This document shows positions 10,189 through 19,356 of a DNA stretch of 64,000 nt, piece by piece. Every line of letters starts with the position of its first letter. Position 1 is the first letter of the stretch. This DNA comes from an uncultured Aquabacterium sp. Its GTDB lineage: Bacteria; Pseudomonadota; Gammaproteobacteria; Burkholderiales; Burkholderiaceae_C. Both the position numbers and the translations under genes were made by a program. The notes below the pieces were generated by a model. It searched no databases. It had not been told where the DNA came from and saw only the letters and a program-made list of their open reading frames with translations. The DNA lies in the NCBI RefSeq assembly GCF_913773725.1, contig NZ_CAJYGK010000156.1, positions 62,001 through 126,000 on the forward strand. Direction: 5' to 3'.

Positions 10189-10875
10189 TCAGTCGACGAA
10201 CCGCCCGCCGACCAGCTGGTGGCGCACCACGCAGCGCGCCGCCAGGGTAGCGTCGTGCGTCACCATCACGACCGCCGTGCCTTCGTTGCGGGCGAGCTCC
10301 ATCATCAGCTCGAACACCGCGTCGGCTGTGCCGCGATCCAGGTTACCTGTCGGCTCGTCAGCCAACAGGCACGCCGGCCGTGTGACCAGGGCCCGAGCCA
10401 CTGCCACGCGCTGCCGCTCACCGCCGGACAACTCGGCCGGCCGGTGGTTGCCGCGGTGTGCCAACCCGACACGAGCCAGCCAGTCCTGCGCGTGTTCACG
10501 CGCCTGCGCAATGGGCTGGCGCCGGATCAGCAGCGGCATGGCCACGTTGTCGATGGCCGAGAACTCGGGCAGCAGGTGATGAAACTGATAAATGAAGCCC
10601 AGGTGCTGGTTGCGCCAGCTGCCCTGCTCGGCCGGGCTCATCTGCGCCAGATCACGCCCCATGAGTCGCACCTGCCCCTGGGTGGGCGAGTCGAGCCCGC
10701 CCAGCAGGTGCAACAACGTGCTCTTGCCGGAGCCTGAGGCCCCGACGATGGCCACGGTCTCGCCGGCCGACACGGTCAGGTCCACGCCATGCAGCACCGT
10801 CACGTCCACGGGGCCTTCGTGGAAGCGGCGTACCAGGCCCCGGGCATGCAGGATGGAGGAAGCGGAAGATGTCAT
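10189..10875 (-). CDS. lolD: lipoprotein-releasing system ATP-binding protein LolD
   Basis: Walker [25 protein letters not shown]; signature [32 protein letters not shown]; linked to lolC. Confidence 0.93.
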   Translation of the reverse strand: MTSSASSILHARGLVRRFHEGPVDVTVLHGVDLTVSAGETVAIVGASGSGKSTLLHLLGGLDSPTQGQVRLMGRDLAQMSPAEQGSWRNQHLGFIYQFHHLLPEFSAIDNVAMPLLIRRQPIAQAREHAQDWLARVGLAHRGNHRPAELSGGERQRVAVARALVTRPACLLADEPTGNLDRGTADAVFELMMELARNEGTAVVMVTHDATLAARCVVRHQLVGGRFVD

Positions 10876-11084
10876 CAGATGTTCAGCAACCACGCGATGA
10901 CGTTCTTGGCGACGAAGCCCAGCACGCCGAAACCCAGCACCAGAAACAGCACGAAGGTGCCGAACTTGCCTGCCTTCGATTCGCGCGCGAGCTGCACGAT
11001 GATGAACATCATGTAGAGGATGAACGCGCCGACCCCGAAGGTCAGGCCCCACTGAGCAATCTGCTCTTCGGTCAAGCCGTACAT
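10875..11084 (-). CDS. small membrane protein, DUF2788-like
   Basis: 69 aa [69 protein letters not shown]; two TM helices; stop overlaps lolD start. Confidence 0.8.
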   Translation of the reverse strand: MYGLTEEQIAQWGLTFGVGAFILYMMFIIVQLARESKAGKFGTFVLFLVLGFGVLGFVAKNVIAWLLNI

Positions 11085-11085
11085 G

Positions 11086-11859
11086 TCAACTCGTCTCTCG
11101 GACCACGAGGTCCCGGTAAGCATGCCAGGTGGCGTGCCCCAGCACCGGGAGCACCACGATCAGGCCGAACATGAATGTTGCAAGTCCCAGGGCCGTCAGC
11201 GACATGACGATGGCGGCCCACAGGCTCATGCAGATGGGATTGGCTGCCACGGCCTGCCAGCTGGTGCGCAGCGCGCATTGCATGGTGACCTGGCGGTCCA
11301 GCAACAGGGGAATGGCCACCACACTGGAAGCAAAAATCGGGGCAGCCATGAGCCCGCCCAGCAGCAGCCAGATCTCGAACACCCCGGAGTCGGACGCCAG
11401 GACCACGCGATAGAGGAAATCGACAGGCGTGGCGACCGTCGGCTTCACACCGAGGGTAATGATGGCCGCGGAGCTGATCACCCAGCCCGTGCCCATGGCC
11501 GTCAACAGGATGCCGAACTGAACCAGTCTCCGGTCCAGTGAAGCCCAGACGCGCTGAACGGTGCCGAAGTTGGCTGGCTCCCCACGCACCAGCGCGCGGC
11601 TGACGGCGTACAGGCCAGTCGACAGGATGGGAGCCACGAGCAGGAACCCCGAGAACGCCCCGGCCAGGACCCAGAAGTGGTTCCAGGCAAACGCCAGCAG
11701 CGCGCCCCCGAACAGTGCCATCAGGGCACCGTGCGCCAGGCCGACCCTTGGAGCGGCCATCAGATCGGCCCACCCGTGGGCCAGCCACCGGAAGGTGCGC
11801 AAGGAGTGCACCTTGCGCACGTGGAGGGGACGGTGTTCGGCAGGAATGAGTTCACTCAT
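11086..11859 (-). CDS. integral membrane protein, DUF2189-like
   Basis: VRKVHSLRTFRWLAHGWADLMAAPRVGLAHGALMALFGGALLAFAW...FSGFLLVAPILSTGLYAVSRALVRGE. Confidence 0.85.
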   Translation of the reverse strand: MSELIPAEHRPLHVRKVHSLRTFRWLAHGWADLMAAPRVGLAHGALMALFGGALLAFAWNHFWVLAGAFSGFLLVAPILSTGLYAVSRALVRGEPANFGTVQRVWASLDRRLVQFGILLTAMGTGWVISSAAIITLGVKPTVATPVDFLYRVVLASDSGVFEIWLLLGGLMAAPIFASSVVAIPLLLDRQVTMQCALRTSWQAVAANPICMSLWAAIVMSLTALGLATFMFGLIVVLPVLGHATWHAYRDLVVRETS

Positions 11860-13105
11860 AGCGCAAGGCCTCGGCAGGTTGCACACGACTGGCGCGCCAG
11901 CTGGGGTAGAGCGTGGCGGCGAGGGACAGAACGAGTGAAATCAGGGCAATGGGCACGATGTCGGTCGACTGCGGGTCGGAAGGCATGCGGCTGATCAGGT
12001 AGATGCTGCCCGGCAGGAAATCGACGCCCAGCAGGCGCTCGATGGCCGGCACGATCACGTCGATGTTGAAGGCGACCAACAAGCCCAGCCCCAGGCCACC
12101 GAGCGTGCCCAGGAACCCCGACAGCGCGCCCTGGACCATGAAGATGGCCATGATCGAGCGGGGACTGGCGCCCAGCGTGCGCAGGATGGCGATGTCGGCG
12201 CGTTTGTCGGTCACGGTCATGACAAGGGTGGACACCAGGTTGAACGCGGCCACCGCCACGATCAGCGTCAGGATGATGAACATCATGCGCTTTTCCACCT
12301 GCACCGCATCGAACCAGTTGCGGTTGGTGTGCGTCCAGTCACGCACGATGACGCCATCGCCCAACAGGTTCTGCAACTCCGCACCGACCTGACGGGCCGC
12401 CTGGGCATCCTTCAGGCGCAGTTGCACACCGGTGATCCCCCCGGTACGAAACAGGCGCGCGGCGTCTTCGGCATGCATCAGCACCAGGCCGCTGTCGTAC
12501 TCGAAGTGGCCTGCGTTGAACAGGCCCACCACCGTGACCTGCTTGAGGCGGGGCACCACCCCTGCGGGTGTCACCTGACCGCTCGGAGCCACGAGGGTGA
12601 TCACATCGCCTTCTCGCAGGCCCAGACTGCGCGCCAGTTCCACCCCGATCACAACACCCCAGCCCCCAGGCACCAGCCGGCCAAACACGGGCTTCATGCT
12701 GGCAGCCAGCGGCGTGACCTGGGCTTCCTCTGCCGGAACGATGCCGCGGACCATGGCCCCGCGCATGTCGTCACCCCGTGCAATGAGCGCCTGCGCCGGC
12801 ACGAAGGGCGCAGCGCCAGCAACTGCTGGATGGCGCCGCGCGGCATTCGCCAGCAGCTTCCACTCCACCAGAGCCCCACCGTGGGCGTCGTAGAGCTCCA
12901 CGTGGGCAATGACGGACAGCATCCGGTCGCGCACTTCCTTCTGAAAACCGTTCATCACCGACAGCACGATGATGAGGGCCGCCACCCCCAGCGCAATGCC
13001 CAGAACGGACACGCCGGAAATGAAAGAGATGAAGCCGTTGCGTCGGGTGGCCCGGCTGGCACGGGTGTAACGCCAGCCAACACGCCATTCATAAGGCAGA
13101 TTCAT
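11852..13105 (-). CDS. lolC: lipoprotein-releasing ABC transporter permease LolC/E
   Basis: MNLPYEWRVGWRYTRASRATRRNGFISFISGVSVLGIALGVAALIIVLSVMNGFQKEVRDRMLSV; C-terminal FtsX-like domain ending YPSWRASRVQPAEALRYE. Confidence 0.94.
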   Translation of the reverse strand: MNLPYEWRVGWRYTRASRATRRNGFISFISGVSVLGIALGVAALIIVLSVMNGFQKEVRDRMLSVIAHVELYDAHGGALVEWKLLANAARRHPAVAGAAPFVPAQALIARGDDMRGAMVRGIVPAEEAQVTPLAASMKPVFGRLVPGGWGVVIGVELARSLGLREGDVITLVAPSGQVTPAGVVPRLKQVTVVGLFNAGHFEYDSGLVLMHAEDAARLFRTGGITGVQLRLKDAQAARQVGAELQNLLGDGVIVRDWTHTNRNWFDAVQVEKRMMFIILTLIVAVAAFNLVSTLVMTVTDKRADIAILRTLGASPRSIMAIFMVQGALSGFLGTLGGLGLGLLVAFNIDVIVPAIERLLGVDFLPGSIYLISRMPSDPQSTDIVPIALISLVLSLAATLYPSWRASRVQPAEALRYE

Positions 13106-13140
13106 GGTGGGGGGAGTGTACTCATTCGATAATCCCCCCC

Positions 13141-14151
13141 ATGCCCGCCCCCGATGTGAAAGAAGCGCCGCTGCCGCACTGGATCGTGCCGTTTGCCGCC
13201 AGCCTGTCCGAGCCTTGCGTCCAGGCCCTGCCCCGCCTGGACGCTGCCGATGCCCTGCCCCACTGGTCCGAGTTGTGGGGGCTGCTGGAGGAAACCGGGC
13301 GACTACATGCGGATGAGTACGCACTGTCGATGCCGCACGAGCGCGTTCTGGCCGACCTGCTCGGCTGGGCCGAGACGGGCGATGCCCTGGCAGACGGGGC
13401 CTTGCCCTGGGCCGCCTGGTGGGCCCATCACGACGGCGTCACGTTGACGCCCGACCAGTACTGGGGCCAGCTGACCCCTTGCCACTGGCTGATGGGCCGT
13501 GACCACATGACCCTGCTGGACCCGGACAGCATGGGGATCACCGCAGCCGACTCCCGAGCCGCGTTCGAAGCGGTGCGAGATCTGTTCGAGAGCGATGGCT
13601 GGACGCTGCTGTGGGGCGCGCCCACCCGCTGGTATGCATCCCATGCCTCGCTGGCAGGGCTGCCCACGGCGTCGCTGGACCGCGTGATCGGTCGCAATCC
13701 GGACGTGTGGATGACGGATCACCCGCAGGCTCGGGTGCTGCGGCGGCTGCAGAGCGAGGTTCAGATGGTGCTGTATCAGCATGCCGTCAACGACCGCCGT
13801 GAAGCAGCAGGCCTGCCCACGATCAACTCGTTCTGGTTGAGTGGCTGCGGCTTGCCCGGCCGGACGGCGACCCTGCCAGCCGGGGTGACCGTGGTCGACC
13901 ACCTGCGTGCGTCCCTGCTGGCCGACGACATGCCGGCCTGGCTGGCCGCCTGGCAGGAAGTGGACGCGTCGGTGCTGGCCCCGGCCTGTGCCCGGCTCAA
14001 GGCCGGGCAGCCCGTGAAGCTCACCCTGTGCGGGGAGCGAAGCGCCGTGACACTGACGGCCGCGGCGCCGCGTGGCGCGCTGGGCCGTTGGTGGCAACGT
14101 TGGCGTGGCGTGACCGCTGCGCGCCCCGCCAGCTGGCTGGCCGAACTGTGA
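13141..14151 (+). CDS. conserved hypothetical, RpfE-like / 'phosphoglycerate mutase-like' regulatory family
   Basis: Full-length ORF upstream of recJ with LTPCHWLMGRDHMTLLDPDSMGITAADSRA...INSFWLSGCGLPG; family assignment from memory of this conserved recJ neighbour. Confidence 0.65.
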   Translation: MPAPDVKEAPLPHWIVPFAASLSEPCVQALPRLDAADALPHWSELWGLLEETGRLHADEYALSMPHERVLADLLGWAETGDALADGALPWAAWWAHHDGVTLTPDQYWGQLTPCHWLMGRDHMTLLDPDSMGITAADSRAAFEAVRDLFESDGWTLLWGAPTRWYASHASLAGLPTASLDRVIGRNPDVWMTDHPQARVLRRLQSEVQMVLYQHAVNDRREAAGLPTINSFWLSGCGLPGRTATLPAGVTVVDHLRASLLADDMPAWLAAWQEVDASVLAPACARLKAGQPVKLTLCGERSAVTLTAAAPRGALGRWWQRWRGVTAARPASWLAEL

Positions 14152-14162
14152 GCGCCATCCCG

Positions 14163-15884
14163 ATGCAGTTGATCGAACGAGACGTTCCCCCACGCGCCGC
14201 CTGGGCCCTGGAACAGGCCGGCGTCCACCCCTTGCTGGCCCGCCTGTTCGCGGCCCGTGGCGTGCGCCAGGCCGACGAGCTGGACGACAGCCCGGCCCGC
14301 CTGCTTCCGCCCGACGCCTTGTCCGGCACCCGTGAGGCGGCACTGCTGCTGGCAGACGCCCTTGCTGCCGGCCAGCGGCTGTGCATCGTCGCGGACTACG
14401 ACTGCGACGGCGCCACCGCCTGCGCGACGGCCCTGCGCGGCCTGCGCATGCTGGGCGCCCGAGCAGAGCAGCTGAGCTACGTGGTACCCGACCGCGCCGT
14501 TCACGGCTATGGCCTGACGCCCCCCATCGTCGAGCTCGTGCGGGCCCGGCGCGCCGACGTCCTCATCACGGTGGACAACGGGATGGCCAGCCATGAAGCG
14601 GTCGACCTGGCGCACTCGATGGGCATGAAGGTGCTGATCACCGACCACCACCTGCCCGTGATCGAGGCCGACGGCAGCGTCAACCTGCCGCATGCCGATG
14701 TGATCGTCAACCCCAACCAGCCTCAATGCCGCTTTCCCAGCAAGGCCCTGGTGGGCGTCGGGGTGATGTTTTACGTGCTGCTCGCTCTGCGGGCGGTGCT
14801 GCGCGAACGCGGCGCCTTCGAGGCCGCCAGCCAGCCGCGCATCGACAGCCTGCTGGATCTGGTGGCCCTCGGCACCATCGCCGACGTCGGTCGACTGGAC
14901 GACAACAACCGGCGTCTGGTCTCCCTCGGATTGAAGCGCATCCGCGCAGGACGGATGCAACCCGGTATCGCGGCGCTGTTCGCAGCGGCAGGCCGCGACC
15001 CGGCGCGCGCCACCAGCCAGGACTTCGGGTTCTCGCTGGGCCCCCGCGTCAATGCGGCGGGCCGGTTGGCGGAGATGGGGCTGGGCATCGAATGCCTGGC
15101 CACCGATGACCCGGCCCGCGCGGAGACTCTCGCGCGCCAGCTGGATGCCATCAACAGGGAACGCCGCGACCTGGAAGGTGGCATGCGGGAGCAGGCAGAG
15201 ATGCTGCTGGAGCAGGTGATGCCGGAAGGCGAGCCCCCCGCCGCGCTCGCCCTGTTCGACCCGGATTTTCATGAAGGGGTGGTCGGGATCGTTGCATCGC
15301 GGCTGAAGGACCGGCTGCATCGTCCCACCTTTGTCTTTGCGCGCGGACAGGACGGCCTCCTGAAAGGCTCTGGCCGCTCCATTCCCGGCTTTCATTTGCG
15401 CGACGCTCTGGACCTGGTGGCCAAACGGCACCCCGGATTGCTCAAGCGCTTCGGCGGCCATGCCATGGCAGCGGGCTGCACCGTGGCGGAAGCGGATTTC
15501 CCGAAGTTTCAGACTGCCCTTGAACACATCGCCGAAGCAGAACTGGATGCGAGCCTGCTGCAGCGGCAGCTGAGCACCGATGGCCCTCTGGCGGTGCACT
15601 GGTTCACACCGGACACCGTGCAGGCGCTGGACGCCGCCGTGTGGGGCCCCGGATTCGACGCGCCGGTGTTCTGCGAGCCGGTCGAGGTGATCAACCAGCG
15701 TCTGGTGGGCGAACGCCACCTCAAGCTCAGCCTGCGGGTTCAGGGCCAGGTGCGCGACGGCATCTGGTTTGGCCGGACGGCTCCCTTGCCAGCGCGGGCG
15801 CAACTGGCCTACCGCGTGTCACTGGACGAGTTCCAGGGGCGGCAGCGCGTGCAGATGGTGGTGGAAGGCGCGGTCGAGGCCTGA
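14163..15884 (+). CDS. recJ: single-stranded-DNA-specific exonuclease RecJ
   Basis: DHH motifs: LCIVADYDCDGATACATA, VDNGMASHEA, ITDHHLP; FSLGPRVNAAGRL; DHHA1-like HEGVVGIVASRLKDR...GHAMAAGCTV. Confidence 0.96.
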   Translation: MQLIERDVPPRAAWALEQAGVHPLLARLFAARGVRQADELDDSPARLLPPDALSGTREAALLLADALAAGQRLCIVADYDCDGATACATALRGLRMLGARAEQLSYVVPDRAVHGYGLTPPIVELVRARRADVLITVDNGMASHEAVDLAHSMGMKVLITDHHLPVIEADGSVNLPHADVIVNPNQPQCRFPSKALVGVGVMFYVLLALRAVLRERGAFEAASQPRIDSLLDLVALGTIADVGRLDDNNRRLVSLGLKRIRAGRMQPGIAALFAAAGRDPARATSQDFGFSLGPRVNAAGRLAEMGLGIECLATDDPARAETLARQLDAINRERRDLEGGMREQAEMLLEQVMPEGEPPAALALFDPDFHEGVVGIVASRLKDRLHRPTFVFARGQDGLLKGSGRSIPGFHLRDALDLVAKRHPGLLKRFGGHAMAAGCTVAEADFPKFQTALEHIAEAELDASLLQRQLSTDGPLAVHWFTPDTVQALDAAVWGPGFDAPVFCEPVEVINQRLVGERHLKLSLRVQGQVRDGIWFGRTAPLPARAQLAYRVSLDEFQGRQRVQMVVEGAVEA

Positions 15885-15898
15885 GGCCCGGCGCCGTT

Positions 15899-16288
15899 TC
15901 AGCGGTAGGCTTTGATGGCCTGGGCACCAGGGCCGCTGGCCAGAGCCCCGTAAGTGTCGGCCTGCTCACGCGGCAGCAACACCTGGAGCGTACGCTCGAA
16001 TGTCAGGGCCGCCCGATGAGCCGGTGCAAGCTGGGCCGCGGCGCGCGCGCGCGCCAGATCGAGCCGTTCGCGCAGCGACGGCGTCAACGACGCAGCCCCG
16101 TGCTGGCCCGCCACGCGAGCCGTTTCCATCAGGGCCTGGTGCAATCCTTCGCTGGCCGCCTCGATGCCCGAGGGCTCGCCCTGGGCGAACGCGGCTTCAA
16201 GCGCGTCGAGTTGCTGCTCGAGAACCGACACCCGCTGAGCCAGGGCGTCAGCGGGTGGCATGGGAAGGCCTCGGCCCAACGCGGACAT
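15899..16288 (-). CDS. FlgN-like flagellar export chaperone candidate
   Basis: Small helical protein directly downstream of flgM on the same strand (position typical of flgN); LEQQLDALEAAFAQGEPSGIEAASEGLHQAL. Confidence 0.5.
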   Translation of the reverse strand: MSALGRGLPMPPADALAQRVSVLEQQLDALEAAFAQGEPSGIEAASEGLHQALMETARVAGQHGAASLTPSLRERLDLARARAAAQLAPAHRAALTFERTLQVLLPREQADTYGALASGPGAQAIKAYR

Positions 16289-16295
16289 GCTGAAA

Positions 16296-16607
16296 TCAGG
16301 CAGCGCGTGCCTGCAGCAGGTCGCGGGCGTTGCTGATGAGCTTGTCCGCGATCACTTCTGCGTTGACCTTGTAGGTCCCGTTGTCGATCGCCGACTTCAC
16401 CTCGGACACCTTGGCCGCATTGAAGTCGCCGTTGTCGGCGGTGTTCATCAGCCCGGTTGCCGTAGAGGACAGCGTCACCTTGGCGCTCTCGCTCACACCA
16501 CCGTCCAGAGAACCGGTCTTGCCGGGTGTGGACGTGGTGGTGGCACCCTCGGTCCGCTGGGCGGCCCCGGCGCCTATCGCCTTTTCAAGTGGGTTGCCGA
16601 TCTTCAT
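16296..16607 (-). CDS. flgM: anti-sigma-28 factor FlgM
   Basis: MKIGNPLEKAIG...VTLSSTATGLM...DFNAAKVSEVKSAIDNGTYKVNAEVIADKLISNARDLL. Confidence 0.95.
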   Translation of the reverse strand: MKIGNPLEKAIGAGAAQRTEGATTTSTPGKTGSLDGGVSESAKVTLSSTATGLMNTADNGDFNAAKVSEVKSAIDNGTYKVNAEVIADKLISNARDLLQARAA

Positions 16608-16652
16608 GATGTACTCCTGTTTCCCGGCTTTCACCGAGTGGTCACATCCGTC

Positions 16653-16679
16653 TTATCGACGAGAGACTGACCGACTTTA
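16653..16679 (-). promoter_or_regulatory. putative sigma-28 (FliA) promoter of flgM
   Basis: Minus strand TAAA-N15-GTCGATAA (TAAAGTCGGTCAGTCTCTCGTCGATAA), one mismatch to TAAA-N15-GCCGATAA, about 46 nt upstream of the flgM ATG. Confidence 0.8.
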
Positions 16680-16734
16680 ATCCGTTTTGCATCCCGAACC
16701 CCATGAATAAGGGGTCAAAACGCAATCAATTGTT

Positions 16735-17598
16735 TCAGAGCCGGAGTTCGGCCAGTCTTTCGCCCACTGGCATCGCGCACACCGTACGACCATTTTCGGC
16801 ACGGATGCGCGCACATTGACCCTCATCGCCATGTGCCATTGCCCGCCCCTCGGCCTGCACATGGAAGCCGTCACCCAGCACGTTGACGGTGACGGTGTCT
16901 CCGAGCGCGAACCAGCGCCGCGGACGGACGTCGCTGGTGCGAAGGGCATGCCCTGCTTCCAGCGCCCGCGTCACAGAGCGCCCGATCAGGGCTGCCGGCT
17001 GGAGCACGGCAGGCGCGGGCTCGGCCGCCAGGTCCACTTCGGCCAGCTTGAGGTCGGCCGCCGTGAGGGGCTCACCGGGCCGCAGTGGCGCGGCGGCCAC
17101 GACGGCCTGGCCCCACACGCGTACGGTCACGGGCCAGAAGACGTTCCAGCGCACCGGCCCCTGCTCGCAACGCAGGCCGACACGCGTGCGGCCCCAGAGC
17201 CGGGCGCCGGCGGGAAGGTAGGCCTGGATGCGCTGGCAAGGCGCCAGTCGCAGACGGGGATCGAGCTCGCCCAGTTCGAACGCGACACGCCAGGGGCTGC
17301 GCGCCGCGCTGCTGCCGGCGCCTTCACCCTGCGCGACTTTCTGTTGGGACAGCAAGGCCCCCACTTCTGCGCGCAATGCCAGGCTGGCATCTGCAGGCAG
17401 GGCAGCCTGAGGCGCCGCTGTCTGCCCCCACGCCACGCACACGAGCGCCAGCGTCCATGCGAGGGCCAGCGCGCCTCGCGACAGCCAGCAGGCCAGCGAG
17501 GCCCGCCACCATGATGTGGCATCCGACGCGCTGCGCGCGACTGCCCCGATCGGGGACGCGGCAGACGGCGGTTTCGAGGACGACAGCGGGCTGAACAT
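16735..17598 (-). CDS. flgA: flagellar basal body P-ring formation chaperone FlgA
   Basis: SAF-type C-terminal domain: RPGEPLTAADLKLAEVDL...LIGRSVTRALEAGHALRTSDVRPRRWFALGDTVTVNVLGDGFHVQAEGRAM; divergent from flgB. Confidence 0.93.
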   Translation of the reverse strand: MFSPLSSSKPPSAASPIGAVARSASDATSWWRASLACWLSRGALALAWTLALVCVAWGQTAAPQAALPADASLALRAEVGALLSQQKVAQGEGAGSSAARSPWRVAFELGELDPRLRLAPCQRIQAYLPAGARLWGRTRVGLRCEQGPVRWNVFWPVTVRVWGQAVVAAAPLRPGEPLTAADLKLAEVDLAAEPAPAVLQPAALIGRSVTRALEAGHALRTSDVRPRRWFALGDTVTVNVLGDGFHVQAEGRAMAHGDEGQCARIRAENGRTVCAMPVGERLAELRL

Positions 17599-17771
17599 GG
17601 TGAATCGGACTGTACGGATGCGGCCGGCCGGCCGAGGTCTGAAATGGCGGCCGAAACGCCCCTTATTCCGGCTCATGTTCCGGCCGCGCTCGCCGCACCA
17701 TCGGCACCAAGCTCAAGGCCTGGGCTCGGACACCGGATCCACCGGTCCGTCGAAGGCCGGAGGTCCCCGAG

Positions 17772-18212
17772 ATGTTGAACCGCTTGACCGATTCCCTGAA
17801 TTTCCAGGCCCAGGCCCTGACCCTGCGGTCGGAGCGCCAGCGCCTGATCGCCAGCAACATCGCCAACGCCGACACGCCGGGCTATGTGGCACGCGACTTC
17901 GACTTCGCCACAGCCCTGCGCAATGCGACGGGCCAGAGCTCGGTGGCCGAACGCAGCCCCGGCATGCCCAAGCTGCAGCTGGCCACGACCAGCGCATCGG
18001 GCCATCTGCAGCGAGATGGCCGCCCTGCCGGCGCACGCACCGAGCCCGACATGAATTACGCAGCCGCATCGCAGACGAACCTGGACAGCAACTCGGTGGA
18101 CATGGACCGCGAGCGCGCCAGCTTCGCCGACAACACCGTGCGCTACGAGGCCACGCTGCGCTTCATCAACGGCTCGGTCCGCACGTTGAACACGGCGATC
18201 ACCGGCCAGTGA
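17772..18212 (+). CDS. flgB: flagellar basal-body rod protein FlgB
   Basis: LNRLTDSLNFQAQALTLRSERQRLIASNIANADTPGYVARDFDF. Confidence 0.95.
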   Translation: MLNRLTDSLNFQAQALTLRSERQRLIASNIANADTPGYVARDFDFATALRNATGQSSVAERSPGMPKLQLATTSASGHLQRDGRPAGARTEPDMNYAAASQTNLDSNSVDMDRERASFADNTVRYEATLRFINGSVRTLNTAITGQ

Positions 18213-18240
18213 GGCCTTCAAGCAGTCAGAGGAGTGCCCC

Positions 18241-18651
18241 ATGTCGATGTTCAACATCTTCAACGTATCAGGCAGCGCCGTCAGCGCCCAGGCGCAGCGG
18301 CTCAACGTCGTGGCGTCCAACCTGGCCAACGCCGATACGGTGGCCGGCCCGGATGGCCAGTCCTACAAGGCGCGTCATGTGATCTTCAGCACGGCGCCGA
18401 TGGGCAGCGTGGGGGCGGCCGGCGTGACGGTGTCCAACGTCACCGAAGACGCCAGCCCCGGACGACGCGTACATGACCCACGCCACCCCCAGGCAGATGC
18501 CGATGGCTACGTCACTTACAGCAACGTCAACGCGGTGGAAGAGATGGTCAACATGATCTCGGCCTCCCGCTCGTACCAGAACAACGTGGAGGTGATGACC
18601 ACCACGAAGTCCCTGCTGATGAAGACCCTGCAGATGGGTCAAGGCAGCTGA
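18241..18651 (+). CDS. flgC: flagellar basal-body rod protein FlgC
   Basis: FNVSGSAVSAQAQRLNVVASNLANADT...GYVTYSNVNAVEEMVNMISASRSYQNNVEVMTT. Confidence 0.96.
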   Translation: MSMFNIFNVSGSAVSAQAQRLNVVASNLANADTVAGPDGQSYKARHVIFSTAPMGSVGAAGVTVSNVTEDASPGRRVHDPRHPQADADGYVTYSNVNAVEEMVNMISASRSYQNNVEVMTTTKSLLMKTLQMGQGS

Positions 18652-18669
18652 GGCTGAAGAAAGCACACC

Positions 18670-19323
18670 ATGAGCACCACCACCCCTGTCAACGGCGCGA
18701 GCGCTGCAACCACATCCAGCAGCTCCAACAAGACGCCCACCGCGAGCGAGGCGTCGGACCGCTTCCTGAAGCTGCTGGTCACGCAGATGCAGAACCAGGA
18801 TCCGCTCAACCCCATGGACAACGCCCAGGTGACGAGCCAGATGGCCCAGATCCAGACGGTGACGGGCGTGGAGAAGCTGAACACCACGATGACCAGTCTG
18901 GGCGCCAACCTCACGCAGATGCAGATGCTGCAGGGCGCCGGTCTGGTCGGCCACAACGTCTGGCTGGAAGGCAACAGCCTGGCGACAGGCAACAACGGCG
19001 TCACGGTGGGCGGCTACGAGCTGACCTCGGCCGCCGCCAATGTCCGCATCGACATCCTCGACAAGGCCGGCAAGGTGGTCGACACCGTGACGCAGTCCGG
19101 CATGCCGGCAGGCCGTCAGGGCTTCACCTGGACCGCGCCGGAAGGCACCAACACCAGCGGCATGACTTTCAAGGTCACGGCCACATCGGGCAACACCGCA
19201 GTGGGCTCGACGGCCATGATGCTGGATTACGTCAATGCGGTCAGCACACAGAACGGCACGCTCAAGCTCGAGCTGCAGAACAAGGGCAGCGTCGCCTACA
19301 GCGCTGTCAAGGCCATCTCGTAA
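18670..19323 (+). CDS. flgD: flagellar hook assembly protein FlgD
   Basis: ASDRFLKLLVTQMQNQDPLNPMDNAQVTSQMAQIQTVTGVEKLN. Confidence 0.95.
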   Translation: MSTTTPVNGASAATTSSSSNKTPTASEASDRFLKLLVTQMQNQDPLNPMDNAQVTSQMAQIQTVTGVEKLNTTMTSLGANLTQMQMLQGAGLVGHNVWLEGNSLATGNNGVTVGGYELTSAAANVRIDILDKAGKVVDTVTQSGMPAGRQGFTWTAPEGTNTSGMTFKVTATSGNTAVGSTAMMLDYVNAVSTQNGTLKLELQNKGSVAYSAVKAIS

Positions 19324-19356
19324 ACGGCGCGGCCGTCACCCCCGAAAGGAACAGAC

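Noticed and set aside
13134-13140. Poly-C tract just before the RpfE-like ORF as a phase-variable switch
   Set aside because: Only seven C residues, in the leader of a conserved housekeeping neighbour; no evidence of frameshift potential.
13776-15803. 675-aa minus ORF opposite recJ
   Set aside because: Shadow of recJ; no recognisable domain, atypical composition.
17600-17772. Sigma-54 promoter for flgB
   Set aside because: A GG-N10-GC spacing exists near TGGCGGCCGAAACGCC, but the flanking consensus (TTGCA) is absent, so chance in GC-rich DNA.
18241-18651. Possible frameshift in flgC (SPGRRVHDPRHP segment)
   Set aside because: Same length as the usual SPPRxVYDPxHP segment and in frame on both sides; natural divergence.
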